From: Stomorhina lunata
Lineage: Eukaryota > Arthropoda > Insecta > Diptera > Rhiniidae
DNA length: 64,000 nt
Assembly (NCBI GenBank): GCA_933228675.1
Contig: OW121743.1
Location: 94,985,998 to 95,049,997, forward strand
Reading direction: 5' to 3'
Shown: in pieces, positions 23,953 to 35,335 of the stretch
Numbering within the stretch: position 1 is the first letter of the stretch
How the letters are laid out: every line of letters starts with the position of its first letter
Translations under genes and position numbers: made by a program
The notes under the pieces: model-generated
Told to the model about the DNA's origin: nothing
What the model saw: the letters and a program-made list of their open reading frames with translations, nothing else
Databases searched by the model: none

Positions 23953-26380
23953 CGTCTGTCTGTCTGTCTGTTGAAATCAAGTTTCTGAAGCCCCTGGAGG
24001 ATGTTCTTACATAAATTATATATCAGATTTTAGGAAATTCTCCCGCAATGAACGCTATTAAATTTCATTAAAATCGGTTTATAAACACCGAAAATATCGA
24101 AAAAATACCAAAAATTAGACGAAAATTTTAAAATTTTTGATTGAAACACACTTTTAAATAACAAGAGAAAAAAGATACTCCTGGTGTATTTGTGATAATA
24201 TTTTATATATCAGATTGTAGGAAATAGTTTCCCAAAGCACTCTGTAAAATTTTATCAAAATCGGTTCATAAACAACTGAGATATCGCCAAAACACTGAAT
24301 TTGATGTATCGCAAATTGCCCAAAGTTCGCATTAGAGAATGTTTGTTGAAAAAAATGAAATGCAGAAATAGGAAAAACCATCCTCCTTTAGCACGGACCT
24401 ACATAAATTTTATATCAGATTTTAGGAAATTCCCCCGCCAAGCACGTTATTAAATTTTATCAAAAGCGGTCCATAAACAATTGAGATATCGCAATAAAAC
24501 TACATTTGATGTACAGCAAATTGCCCAAAGTACGTGTCTAAGAAATTTTGTTTACATTTCGTAAGTATTGTTTCAGCGATATCTCAGGTGTTTATGGACC
24601 GATTGTGATGAAATTTGACATCGTTCTTTGTTTGAGGATTTTCTAAAATCTATACTCCACAAATCTGATTACGAATACCATTCAAACTGTACCGATCAAC
24701 TTTGAATCGGCAGGAAAATCGATTTCGCGACCTCCGTCCCTCCGTCCGTCTGTTTGTCTGTCTGTCCGTCCGTCCGTCTGTTTTTTTGTCCGTCCGTCTA
24801 CCTGTCTGTAATTTTTTCTGTTGTAGTCAAGTTTTTGGAGTTCCTGGTTTGTCGATATCTCAGGTGTTTATTTTGATGAATTTTAATAGCGTCCTTCGCA
24901 GGAGATTACCTAAATCCTGATGCATTCGGTAATTTGTGGTAGATATAATTTAGCGTTTAAGCGATGGTGTTTTGATCGACAATGATAAAATTCAGGGTGG
25001 CCCAATATCCTAAAACTTTGTGTAAAATCCAGGAGCTCCACAAATCTGTTTTTAGCAGACAGACACTCTGCATTAATCTTAATTTTGTGTCTGACTTTTG
25101 AACATTATGATAACATTTGAGAATGTATTATATATCAAATTATAGGTAATCTTCCTAGGAAGTACAAAAATGCAGCTAACTACATGATATCCGTTCAAAA
25201 CCTACATATGTATGTAAGTATCTCACATATCAACGAAAATTTAAATTTTTTAATTGCAATTGGGAGAAATCCGTTCACATTTGACAATTGATCCCTTATA
25301 ACTTCGCCTAAGATACGATGATGACATTTAGTATAAAGACGTTGTACAATATTGATATTCAGGGCGATAGCGCCTAAAATAAACTTTCTAGAAGGACAAT
25401 ATTTGACAAAAGTATTTCTGATCTCTTGAAAAGTTCGATATTGAAAATGGGCGAGCTCTATTCACATTTAGTGAAATCTCCCATATAACCCCGACCGGGA
25501 ATCGATTTAATGCTGATAAATTAAATCACATTAAAATTGCACAAGGAACTAGAGCAAAACTTTTCAAACATCCATCGGACAGATCGAAAGAACAATACAT
25601 CCCAAATATTATTGATGAAGTGTTCATTTTAATTAATTAACTAACTTCAGATAAATAAGTAAATCTTTAATAACTTTTCCGACAAAGCTGATATCCATCC
25701 ATTCAAAAGCTATATATTTCACGTATGTATCTAAAACTAAGAGCGTATACCCTATAATTTTATGGCTTATCATTGTTAAAGCTTTGACCTAAATCAGTCC
25801 GCTAACTTCAGAGTTTTACATAACTAATCAAGAACTTTTACTAGTTGGATAATTCGTACGAATTAAAGTATTAAAGTGCACAACCCTCACTGGGCACTGT
25901 GTTTTTGGGTTGCATGCCAGAATACCTAAACTTCATCAAATCGATGTGCTATTGCAAATGTAAGGGCATCTACATTTTGAAGCATCTTTTCTGCATGGTT
26001 TATCTGGTCTATCGAACTTTATTAAATGTTCGTAAAATATGTGTCTATTTTATTTCGAAGCTACTGGCTAGCTTAAATATGCATTCTCTACTTGTAGTCT
26101 AGTAATCATTATCTTTCACAAAGGGACCACTTAAAAACCCAAGTGAAGCTTCCCTAGACATCAGCCACCTGCCCAACCTAACCTTTGGGTGCATAACTAT
26201 TCTAGATGATGACGCCACCGAAAAGCTTTTCTTTTTCCGACTCTTAATTTTAAAGACTCTTTGCATATAATACTAGTATAACCAAATTTTGCTTGGAATT
26301 ACATTAAGTACTTTTGCAACACCATTGGTGAAGGGTATCCAAGATTCGGCAAAGCCGAATATACCACTCTTACTTGTTTT
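23785..26380 (+). mobile_element. Large composite DINE-1/mini-me-like element
   Basis: The 5' end TATACCCTTCACC, its hairpin partner GGTGAAAGGGTATTATAAG, and a (GTCY)n tract at 23918-23970 match the other copies. The 3' end has GGTGAAGGGTAT (about 26327-26338), a perfect 7-bp hairpin (ATTCGGC, AAA, GCCGAAT, 26344-26360) and the terminus CTTACTTGTTTT. Inside, a roughly 200-bp module with TATATCAGATTTTAGGAAAT and ATCGGTTCATAAACAAC-type words appears three times direct (about 24010, 24190, 24400) and twice inverted (about 24573, 24848). A second (GTCY)n tract lies at 24733-24809, preceded by a second copy of the ACCGATCGACTCAGAATCGG-like leader. I infer nested or tandemly fused copies. No transposase frame survives. 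Confidence 0.75.
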
Positions 26381-27415
26381 AAATTTGTATTATTTAATGA
26401 TGTCTATTTCTTTTCGAAGATTTTAAAATATCAATAACTAAAATTTTTTAAGAAATAACAAATATTATCTAATATATTCAGTTCTTAATCTTCAAAATAA
26501 TAAATTATAATATAATAGATATAAATCTCTAAAAACAAAAATTAGCAAAAACTCACAGACATAAAATTAAATGATGCCCAAAAGCTATTATTCTTAAACT
26601 AGGACATGGATACACAAACATAAGGAAGTTCCATAGAAATTATAAACATATGCTGGCTTAGAACACTCACACACATGCGACTAAGAAAAACTTATTTATA
26701 AATTAGTAACATATGTTGCTTAGATTTCTTAATACACACATAATATTACAAATACATAAATTTATATACAGTCGAAATATATAAAAGTCTTTAAAATATA
26801 GTTATAGTATATGTATGTATATTTGCATTCTTTTTATTATATATTTTTCATCTCATAAAATATTTAATATCCTTAAAGCATTATGGCATGATTTCATTTC
26901 TAGTTACATATGTTAATACATATACACAAAACTATACACATATATTCATTTATACATGTATTTATAGTTTTTGACATGCTTATACATAAGTCTGATTTCA
27001 TTTCTATACATTTGTTTGTATTGTTTGAGTTTCTCCTATGTCCTTGTTATTAATTTTTCGTTTTGAATTGTATCCTTTTTTCTGTGACTTCTGTTCTTCC
27101 GTATGATTTTAAATCTGTCAAATGAGACGACAGACGTTAATGATTTTAAATTGCCTGAATGTCAAATGAAAGTGTTGAAATGTTAACGTGTTTTGTAAAT
27201 GTGTTACAATAGATCTAAGATGAATTATCCTTTCGTTTAAGCGTCTGTGTGTGTGGGTTTTTGTTCTATTTCAATTTCTTTGACTTGTCTTTTTCTTTTT
27301 GTCAAGTTTATATTTGTTTCCTTAAGATTTTATTTATAACATTTCTATTATTGTTGTCAATACTTGTTCATAAATTCTGCAAAAATAAAGAAATCTTTAA
27401 GCAGGGAAAAGAGAG
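26381..27415. other. AT-rich intergenic DNA, no gene seen
   Basis: Non-repetitive sequence rich in ATACATA and ACACATA words. No coding frame or RNA gene recognised. Confidence 0.5.
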
Positions 27416-28345
27416 GGATAGGAAATTTTTCCTATAAAAATAGTAATTTTTTGAAAAATTTCCTATAAAAATACAAAGTTTTTGAAAAATTTCATATAAA
27501 AGACTAAATTTTTAAAAAATTTCTTTTATAAATATTAAATTTTTGAAAAATTTCTTATAAAAATATTAAATTTTTGAAAAATTTCTTATAAAAATAGTAA
27601 ATTTTTGAAAAATTTCCTATAAAAATAGTAAATTTTTGAAAAATTTCCTATAAAAATAGTAAATTTTTGAAAAATTTCCTATAAAAATAGTAAGTTTTTG
27701 AAAAATTTCCTATAAAAATAGTAAATTTTTGAAAAATTTTCCAAAAATAGTAAATTTTTGAAAAATTTCCTATAAAAATAGTAAATTTTTGAAAAATTTC
27801 CTATAAAAATAGTAAATTTTTGAAAAATTTCCCATAAAAATAGTAAATTTTTGAAAAATTTCCCATAAAAATAGTAAATTTTTGAAAAATTTCCTATAAA
27901 AATAGTAAATTTTTGAAAAATTTCCTATAAAAATAGGAAATTTTTTAAAAATTTCCTATAAAAATAGTAAATTTTTGAAAAATTTCCTATAAAAATAGTA
28001 AATTTTTTAAAAATTTCCTATAAAAATAGTAAATTTTTGAAAAATTTCCTATAAAAATAGTAAATTTTTGAAAAATTTCCTATAAAAATAGTAAATTTTT
28101 GAAAAATTTCCTATAAAAAAATTGGAAATTTTTGAAAAATTTCCTATAAAAAAATTGGAAATTTTTGAAAAATTTCCTATAAAAAATAGGAAATTTTTGA
28201 AAAATTTCCTATAAAAAAATAGGAAATTTTTTAAAAATTTCCTACAAAAATAGGAAATTTTTTAAAAATTTCCTACAAAAATAGGAAATTTTTTAAAAAT
28301 TTCCTATAAAAATAGGAATTTTTTGAAAAATTTCTTATAATAGCA
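27416..28345. repeat. 31-bp satellite, inverted relative to 20536-22425
   Basis: Monomer AAATTTTTGAAAAATTTCC plus TATAAAAATAGT or TATAAAAATAGG, the reverse complement of the array at 20536. Variants change along the array: GTAAATTTTTG dominates to about 28110, and GGAAATTTTTG or GGAAATTTTTTA follows. The composite rolling-circle element lies between the two oppositely oriented arrays. Confidence 0.95.
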
Positions 28346-29467
28346 AATGTTTTAAATTAGCAAAACTATTTTCAACTCAAAACGATAAACATTTTTATTA
28401 GAATTATTTCGACAACTTTTGGAAACATTATATGAATTTAAATTGTGACCCTTTTGATTGCATTCTTTTATATAAGAAGTAGAGGTTCAGTTTGGTCCTT
28501 TTTCAATAATATATATTTGTATAATTTTTTGAAAGCAAATTCAATTTTACTTTTATTTAGAGTCTCCAGAAATGTCTTTTTATAACTTCCTCTCATTGTG
28601 TATAAAAAATTTCTGCAAAAACCAAATAATCCATTTTTGGTTCCTTTCATTCTAAAGCAAAAAACTTTTTCAATTTCTTAGAAATTGCCATTCGTTAAGC
28701 CATTGATTAACAGATGAATAATGTTTTTTTAAGAAGTTTCCGTTCGCAATCATTTGGCATGCAGATATTTATTTGCCATTTTTTCCATCTGCTGCTTTGT
28801 CACAATAAGACTTATTTGTTTTGGCACTTTTTGGCCATTTACCATTAATTTAATATGGGTTTAAGGGTTAAAGCTTAAAACTTCTTTATTATGCATACTT
28901 AAAGACATTTACGTGTTTTGTATTGCTTTAAACGCAAAAAAGCGTTTCCTATTTTTAACTTTTACTTAAGCTTTCCTTAAAATAAAATTTATGTAAATAA
29001 ATAAACCCTTTTAATGATTTTTATTTAAATGACTCTTTTGTTGGCAATTTATCGCCAAAAATTTTTATAATTTTTTATTTCCGTTGTTTTATTCATTTGT
29101 TTTCTTGTGGAGTTTTTTAGGGGATTAACTGAAACAATATTTTTATATTGATTTAAGAAATAATGGCTTAATTATGCAATTTACTCTTTTTGGAAAATAT
29201 TTTAATGGTAAAAATAAAACAGTCATTTTCGGAGTTTTAGTGAATTTAAATGTTCTTTTAATCTCAATTGAGTATGAACTATTAGGGTATTATTTGGATC
29301 AAATGTAACACAAATAGTTGAATGTTGTTATTATTAAAAAAAAACTAAACTTCTGCAATCAACTAATCCCTAAAATATAGATTTAAGCTTTTAAGCCCAC
29401 TTCACAAGAATGCCCCAAAAATCTTTAAGTCACAGTATCTCAAAAACTATCTTCTGATAATCTAAGC
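28346..29467. other. AT-rich intergenic DNA, no gene seen
   Basis: Non-repetitive sequence. The minus-strand 60-codon frame at 28468-28650 has no recognisable domain. Confidence 0.5.
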
Positions 29468-29679
29468 TACAGCAAATAAATTTCTCGCCCATGGCAGATT
29501 TAGATAGATCGAAAACCTCGCATTATTACTATTTTACAAACACAATCATTACGAATTATGATTGTAAATCATAGGTAATTACAATCATAATTCGTAATGA
29601 TTGTGTTTGTAAAATATGTAATAATGCGAGGTTTTCGATCTATCTAAATCTGCCATGGGCGAGAAATTTATTTGCTGTA
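29468..29679. repeat. Near-perfect 212-bp palindrome (long hairpin)
   Basis: Left arm 29468-29566 and right arm 29580-29679 are reverse complements across about 99 bp, with a single 1-base indel, around a 13-nt loop. If transcribed, either strand would form a long hairpin RNA. The arms contain TTTTCGATCTATCTAAAT, which closely resembles the segment upstream of the hammerhead motif in the retroelement fragments at 31750 and 46341 (TTTTCGATMTGTCTAAAT). It could be a fold-back element or two element ends joined head to head. It has no frame. Confidence 0.9.
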
Positions 29680-29915
29680 ACTAGTTATAGGCAAAGAAAT
29701 TCTGCTGACACACATACACGACACCCAACAATTCTAAAGAGCATAAAAATAATATAACGCTCCAGATTTCTACAAACTCCCAGCAAAAAAATCCAATCAA
29801 TCGCTATGAAACAAAATAATAAAGCGAGAACACAATACGAAGTTGTTTAAAATTTCTTGCTTCTACTAGTACAATCTCAAATTAACATATGTGTTAGTGC
29901 CCTCCACTGCAAAAA
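29680..29915. other. Short unique spacer, nothing recognised
   Basis: About 235 bp of AT-rich DNA between the palindrome and the next satellite. No feature seen. Confidence 0.5.
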
Positions 29916-31740
29916 AGGTCTAGAAAAATTTTCGATAGAAATATTTTTCTATAGAAATATTTTTCTATAGAATAATTTTCGATAGAAATATTTTTCTATA
30001 AAAAAATTTTCGATAGAAATATTTTTCTATAGAAAAATTTTCGATAGAAATATTTTTCTATAGAAAAATTTTCGATAGAAATATTTTTCTATAGAAAAAT
30101 TTTCGATAGAAATATTTTTCTATAGAAAAATTTTCGATAGAAATATTTTTCTATAGAAAAATTTTCGATAGAAATATTTTTCTATAGAAAAATTTTCGAT
30201 AGAAATATTTTTCTATAGAAAAATTTTCGATAGAAATATTTTTCTATAGAAAAATTTTCGATAGAAATATTTTTCTATAGAAAAATTTTCGATAGAAATA
30301 TTTTTCTATAGAAAAATTTTCGATAGAAATATTTTTCTATAGAAAAATTTTCGATAGAAATATTTTTCTATAGAAAAATTTTCGATAGAAATATTTTTCT
30401 ATAGAAAAATTTTCGATAGAAATATTTTTCTATAGAAAAATTTTCGATAGAAATATTTTTCTATAGAAAAATTTTCGATAGAAATATTTTTCTATAGAAA
30501 AATTTTCGATAGAAATATTTTTCTATAGAAAAATTTTCGATAGAAATATTTTTCTATAGAAAAATTTTCGATAGAAATATTTTTCTATAGAAAAATTTTC
30601 GATAGAAATATTTTTCTATAGAAAAATTTTCGATAGAAATATTTTTCTATAGAAAAATTTTCGATAGAAATATTTTTCTATAGAAAAATTTTCGATAGAA
30701 ATATTTTTCTATAGAAAAATTTTCGATAGAAATATTTTTCTATAGAAAAATTTTCGATAGATATATTTTTCTATAGAAAAATTTTCGATAGAAATATTTT
30801 TCTATAGAAAAATTTTCGATAGAAATATTTTTCTATAGAAAAATTTTCGATACAAATATTTTTCTATAGAAAAATTTTCGATAGAAATATTTTTCTATAG
30901 AAAAATTTTCAATACAAATATTTTTCTATAGAAAAATTTTCGATACAAATATTTTTCTATAGAAAAATTTTCGATAGAAATATTTTCTATAGAAAAATTT
31001 TCGATAGAAATATTTTTCTATTGAAAAATTTTCGATAGAAATATTTTTCTATTGAAAAATTTTCGATAGAAATATTTTTCTACAGAAAAATTTTTGATAG
31101 AAATATTTTTCTATAGAAAAATTTTCGATAGAAATATTTTTCTATAGAAAAATTTTCGATAGAAATATTTTTCTATAGAAAAATTTTCGATAGAAATATT
31201 TTTCTATAGAAAAATTTGTTTGTAAAAAAATTGTCAATACCAAATTTTTATAGAAAATTTTCGACAAAAATTTTTTATGGAAAAATTTTTGATAGAATCA
31301 TATTCGTTAAAAATATTTTTCTTTAGAAAAATTTTTGATAAAAATATTTTTCTATAGAAAAATTTTCTTTAAAAATACTTTTCTTTAGAAAAATTTTCGA
31401 CAAAAGTATTTTTCTTTGGAAAAATTTTCAATAAAAATATTTTTCCATAGAAAAATTTTTTATAAAAATATTTTTATATCGAAAAATTTTCGATAAAAAT
31501 ATTTTTGTATAGAAAAGTTTTCGATAAAAATATTTTTCTATAGAAAAATTTTCGGTAAAAATATTTTTGTGTAGAAAAATTGCCGATAAAAAATTGTTTA
31601 TAGAAAAATTTTCTATAAAAATTTTTTTATAGAAAAATTTCCGATAAAAAATTTTCTTATAAAAAAATTTTTGATAGAAACAATTTAAATAAAAATATTT
31701 ATCTGTAGAAAAATTTTCGATAAAAAAAATTTGTAGAAAC
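29916..31740. repeat. Homogeneous 31-bp satellite, CGATAGAAATATT type
   Basis: Monomer AAAAATTTTCGATAG plus AAATATTTTTCTATAG, 31 bp. It is almost uniform from about 29990 to 31215 (some 40 units) with rare variants such as CGATACAAATA, then increasingly degenerate to 31740, where it meets a retroelement fragment. The conserved CG in each unit is notable in otherwise AT DNA. Confidence 0.97.
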
Positions 31741-31749
31741 GGTTAATCG

Positions 31750-32010
31750 CACTTGATCCCAATTCTGTTACATTTATTTATTAATATAACAGACCAATTT
31801 ATTGATAAAAAGCCAAAAAATGTTTGCGGAGAAAACAAATTCCTCGACGCATTTTGGTGGTTAAGCCATCTCTTCAGGAGGATTATTCCCAATTTAGACA
31901 GATCGAAAAGCTCACGTTCAGCTTTTTTTTTAAATAAACCTCTGTTTAGTTTAAGCTCTACGCTTTTCAGGTGTATTATACCTAATACTAGATAGAGCGA
32001 AAACCACACT
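31750..32010 (-). mobile_element. Small retroelement fragment with decayed hammerhead motif
   Basis: Shares about 175 bp with 46400-46585 in the opposite orientation, including the imperfect hairpin CTGTTACATT with ATATAACAG and the hammerhead region. Further upstream on the minus strand, TTTTCGCTCTATCTAGTATTAG with a following CACCTGAAAAG resembles TTTTCGATCTGTCTAAATTGG with CTCCTGAAGAG. The fragment therefore seems to contain a partial second, tandem copy of the same end, as Penelope-like terminal repeats often do. Family assignment is an inference. Overlapping short frames on both strands are not convincing genes. Confidence 0.55.
31841..31882 (-). ncRNA. Decayed type I hammerhead ribozyme
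   Basis: On the minus strand the order is TCCTC, CTGAAGA, GATGG, loop, CCACC, AAAATGCGTC, GAGGA. Compared with the intact motif at 46443-46488, the essential GAAAC reads AAAAT: both CpGs have become CA/TG, and stem II has one mismatch and a shorter loop. Loss of core residue G12 predicts no self-cleavage. Confidence 0.6.
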
Positions 32011-32340
32011 ATCTATGTTATATTGAGGGACAAATTAAATACGAATTATTGTGTCCAACAAATCTCAACATTAAGCGAAGATTATCATCTGAACAGAAAC
32101 ACACAAACAATTTTCAGTTTTATCATTTCTTTATTTCCCACACTTTTGTTGTTGCTTTGTTGGCGACTAAGACAAAAGTGCTTTTAAGGGGGTTCAAAGA
32201 AAATTTAAATAAACAAAAGTGTATTTTAAAACTTGGCACAGGCCGTATAGTTATTAAAAAAGGTTTATCAAAAATTTTGGGACATCAAATATTTAATTAA
32301 AAAGTTTTACTGTAGTGTATTGCACTAAGATCTCAATTTA
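32011..32340. other. Unique AT-rich DNA ending in a 42-bp shared repeat
   Basis: Nothing is recognised up to about 32295. Positions 32296-32337 are nearly identical, inverted, to 18089-18131 (core GTTTTACTGTAGTGTATTGC). The 83-codon frame at 32049 has no family resemblance. Confidence 0.5.
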
Positions 32341-32470
32341 TTACAATTATTTATTATTGTAATAAATAGTTTTTTGATAAAAGTTTTTTCTGTTGAAAAT
32401 TTTGATAGAAAAATTTTTGATAAAAAATTTTTTATAGTAAAATTTTGAATACCAAAATTTAAAAATTATT
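32341..32470. repeat. Short degenerate AT satellite tract
   Basis: A few units with TTTTTTGATAAAAG and GAAAATTTTGATAG words, related to the 30-bp families. Confidence 0.55.
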
Positions 32471-34107
32471 ATTATTTTTAAAACATTAAAGCTACACATT
32501 GAAAGAAATTCAATTTCAATTAAAAGTATAAAAAACAAAAACTCTGCCTATGATTTTTTTTGTTCTGTTCTCTTTAGTTTGACCTAAAAAAATATTTGCG
32601 AAACGTTTGTGTTCTGAGTTTTTCGGTTCTGTTCCTGTTCTGAGTTTTTCGGTTCTGTTTTTCGTTTTAACAGAGTAAGTTTAAAATAACATTCGTGTTT
32701 CGTTTGTGTACAAATAAAAATTAAAATATATTACCAAATATATATTTTTCTGTTTTCTGTTCAAATGTTTTGTTTTGTTTGTTTTCATACTCTGGCTTTA
32801 ACATTCATTAATAGAAAACAAATGTGTAGCGTGCGATATTTTTTCAAAGTATACTTGTTTATTCTCATATTTCTCATTTTATAGCTTTTTAACAGTTCAT
32901 AAAGCTTTTCACTGTTTACTTTACGCTACCACCTACAACAAATGTAATTAAAATGTATGACTTTTACATACACATACAAGTACCTACCAAGACTATGATC
33001 TCTTGAACCTACGAAATAATAAAAAAAATCAAAACAAACCGGTTTTAAAAGTGCTCGAAACATTTATGAATATCAAGTAACAATAAAAAGTAGGAAAGAA
33101 AATGCGAGTGAAAAATACAATGAAACAAATATTGAATAATAGCTTATAGAGGAACTAATTTGACTTGTTCCCTACTTCTATTGGCCCTTAAAATGCGAGC
33201 AACTTAAATTGTAAATCAAAGTCAAATTTGTCACAAAAGCTTACCAATATTTTTTTGTTAATAATTTTAGCAAGAAAACCACAGGCAAAAAGATTTACAC
33301 AAACAAGCAAAATTTTAAGAGCATATTGATAAGCAGAATTTTGGAATATTTGGTGTTGCAAAAAAAAATTATAAACTAAAGTGTAAATTTTACAATTTAT
33401 TAAATATGGATTTATTTAACGACAACAGCTCTTGCTTTGTACATTTATCTCTCTGTGGATTAAACATTTATTTGTGACACTAAAAATGTTTTATATTAAA
33501 AACTAAATTTTACCAAAATCATATTTACCCCCTTAGGCTTTATAAAACGTTTTAAGGATTTCCTTAATGTGTTAAAACTATAGCCTCAAATGTAGCCATA
33601 AATGCTTTAGATATGTAAAAAAAGAAAAAAACGCTTACTTGCATGTAAACTCATAATAACTTGTTGCTTATGTTTTCCATATTTTTCCTTATTTCCGTTT
33701 TTTTCCACTTCCTCGCATGCAAATAAATTTGTTAAAGTCTTTAAACAGTAAAAACGAGAAAAAGTAACAAGTGTTAATTATAATTATTTAATAGGCCCTA
33801 TTGCATATTTAATTTGTTCGCGTTTTTATGTTGATTATTATTTCAATTTATAAAGTAAATTATATTTGTTTTTTTAATTTTATGGCGGAAAATAACAACA
33901 GGAAATTATATTATAGATTGAATGTTTTACAAACTGACCATCTTATTTATCGTGCATTTTAAATGCATTTAATTATGCGTTATTTTCAGATGTTTTTGAT
34001 GTATTATGGACTTATGGTGGCGTATGAGTTTTTGTATTTTTAATTGGAATTATTATTAATTATACGTAAGTACAAGGTTTAGAAATACAAAAATGGGATA
34101 CCCTTTA
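32471..34107. other. AT-rich intergenic DNA, no gene seen
   Basis: Contains a tandem pair of GTTCTGAGTTTTTCGGTTCT at about 32610-32660 in a locally CG-bearing stretch. Otherwise ordinary. No gene or RNA is recognised. Confidence 0.5.
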
Positions 34108-35335
34108 AGACATAGACTAAAAGTAAGACATAGACTAAGATATAGACTAAGGCATAGACTAAGACACAGACTAAGACAAAGACTAAGACATAGACTAAGA
34201 CATAGACTAAGACATAGACTAAGATATAGACTAAGACATAGACTAAGACATAGACTAAGACATAGACTAAGACATATACTAAGACATAGACTAAGACATA
34301 TACTAAGACATAGACTAAGACATAGACTAAGACATAGACTAAGACATAGACTAAGACATAGACTAAGACATAGACTAAGACATAGACTAAGACATAGACT
34401 AAGCCATAGACTAAGACATAGACTAAGACATAGACTAAGACATAGACTAACACACAGACTAAGACATAGACTAAGACATAGACTAAGACATAGACTAAGA
34501 CATAGACTAAGACATAGACTAAGACATAGACTAAGACATAGACTAAGACATAGACTAAGACATAGACTAATACATAGACTAAGATATAGACTAAGACATA
34601 GACTAACACATAGACTAAGACATAGACTAAGACATAGACTAAGACAAAGACTAAGACATAGACTAAGATATAGACTAAGACATAGACTAAGACATAGACT
34701 AAGACATAGACTAAGACATAGACTAAGACATAGACTAAGACATAGACTAAGATATAGACTAAGACATAGACTAAGACATAGACTAAGACATTGACTAAGA
34801 CATAGACTAAGATATAGACTAAGACATAGACTAAGACATAGACTAAGACATAGACTAAAACATAGACTAAGACATAGACTAAGACATAGACTAAGACATA
34901 GACTAAGACATAGACTAAGACATAGACTAAGACATAGACTAAGACATAGACTAAGACATAGACTAAGACATAGACTAAGACATAGACTAAGACATAGACT
35001 AAGACATAGACTAAGACATAGACTAAGACATAGACTAAGACATAGACGAAGACATAGACTAAGACATAGACTAAGACATAGACTAAGACATAGACTAAGA
35101 CATAGACTAAGACATAGACTAAGACATAGACTAAGACATAGAGTAAGACATAGACTAAGACATAGACTAAGACATAGACTAAGACATAGACTATGACATA
35201 GACTAAGACATAGACTAAGACATAGACTAAGACATAGACTAAGACATAGACTAAGACATAGACTAAGACATAGACTATGACATAGACTAAGAATTAGTAC
35301 TATGAGATAGACTTTCACTTAGATTAAGAAATAGA
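34108..35335. repeat. 12-bp satellite GACATAGACTAA, about 100 copies
   Basis: A near-perfect tandem array of GACATAGACTAA with scattered single-base variants (GATATAGACTAA, GACAAAGACTAA, CACACAGACTAA). Because 12 is divisible by three, three of the six frames stay open (HRLR, SLCL and LVYV repeats), producing long but meaningless frames of up to 420 codons. Flanks to about 35390 are degenerate. This family is unrelated to the 28-31-bp AT satellites. A relic of it lies at 10086-10175. Confidence 0.98.

Noticed and set aside
25899..26102. 67-codon frame with Cys-rich start
   Set aside because: It lies inside the composite rolling-circle element and shows no recognisable domain.
31743..32009. 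80-88-codon frames on both strands over the retroelement fragment, with a similar peptide at 46352-46582
   Set aside because: The peptide similarity follows from nucleotide similarity of a repeat that includes the hammerhead motif. Frames are interrupted at different points and have no recognisable domain.
34056..35318. Open frames of 420, 233 and 176 codons encoding SLCL, HRLR and LVYV repeats
   Set aside because: They are the unavoidable open frames of a 12-bp repeat whose length is divisible by three. Three of six frames are open, and there is no non-repeat domain.
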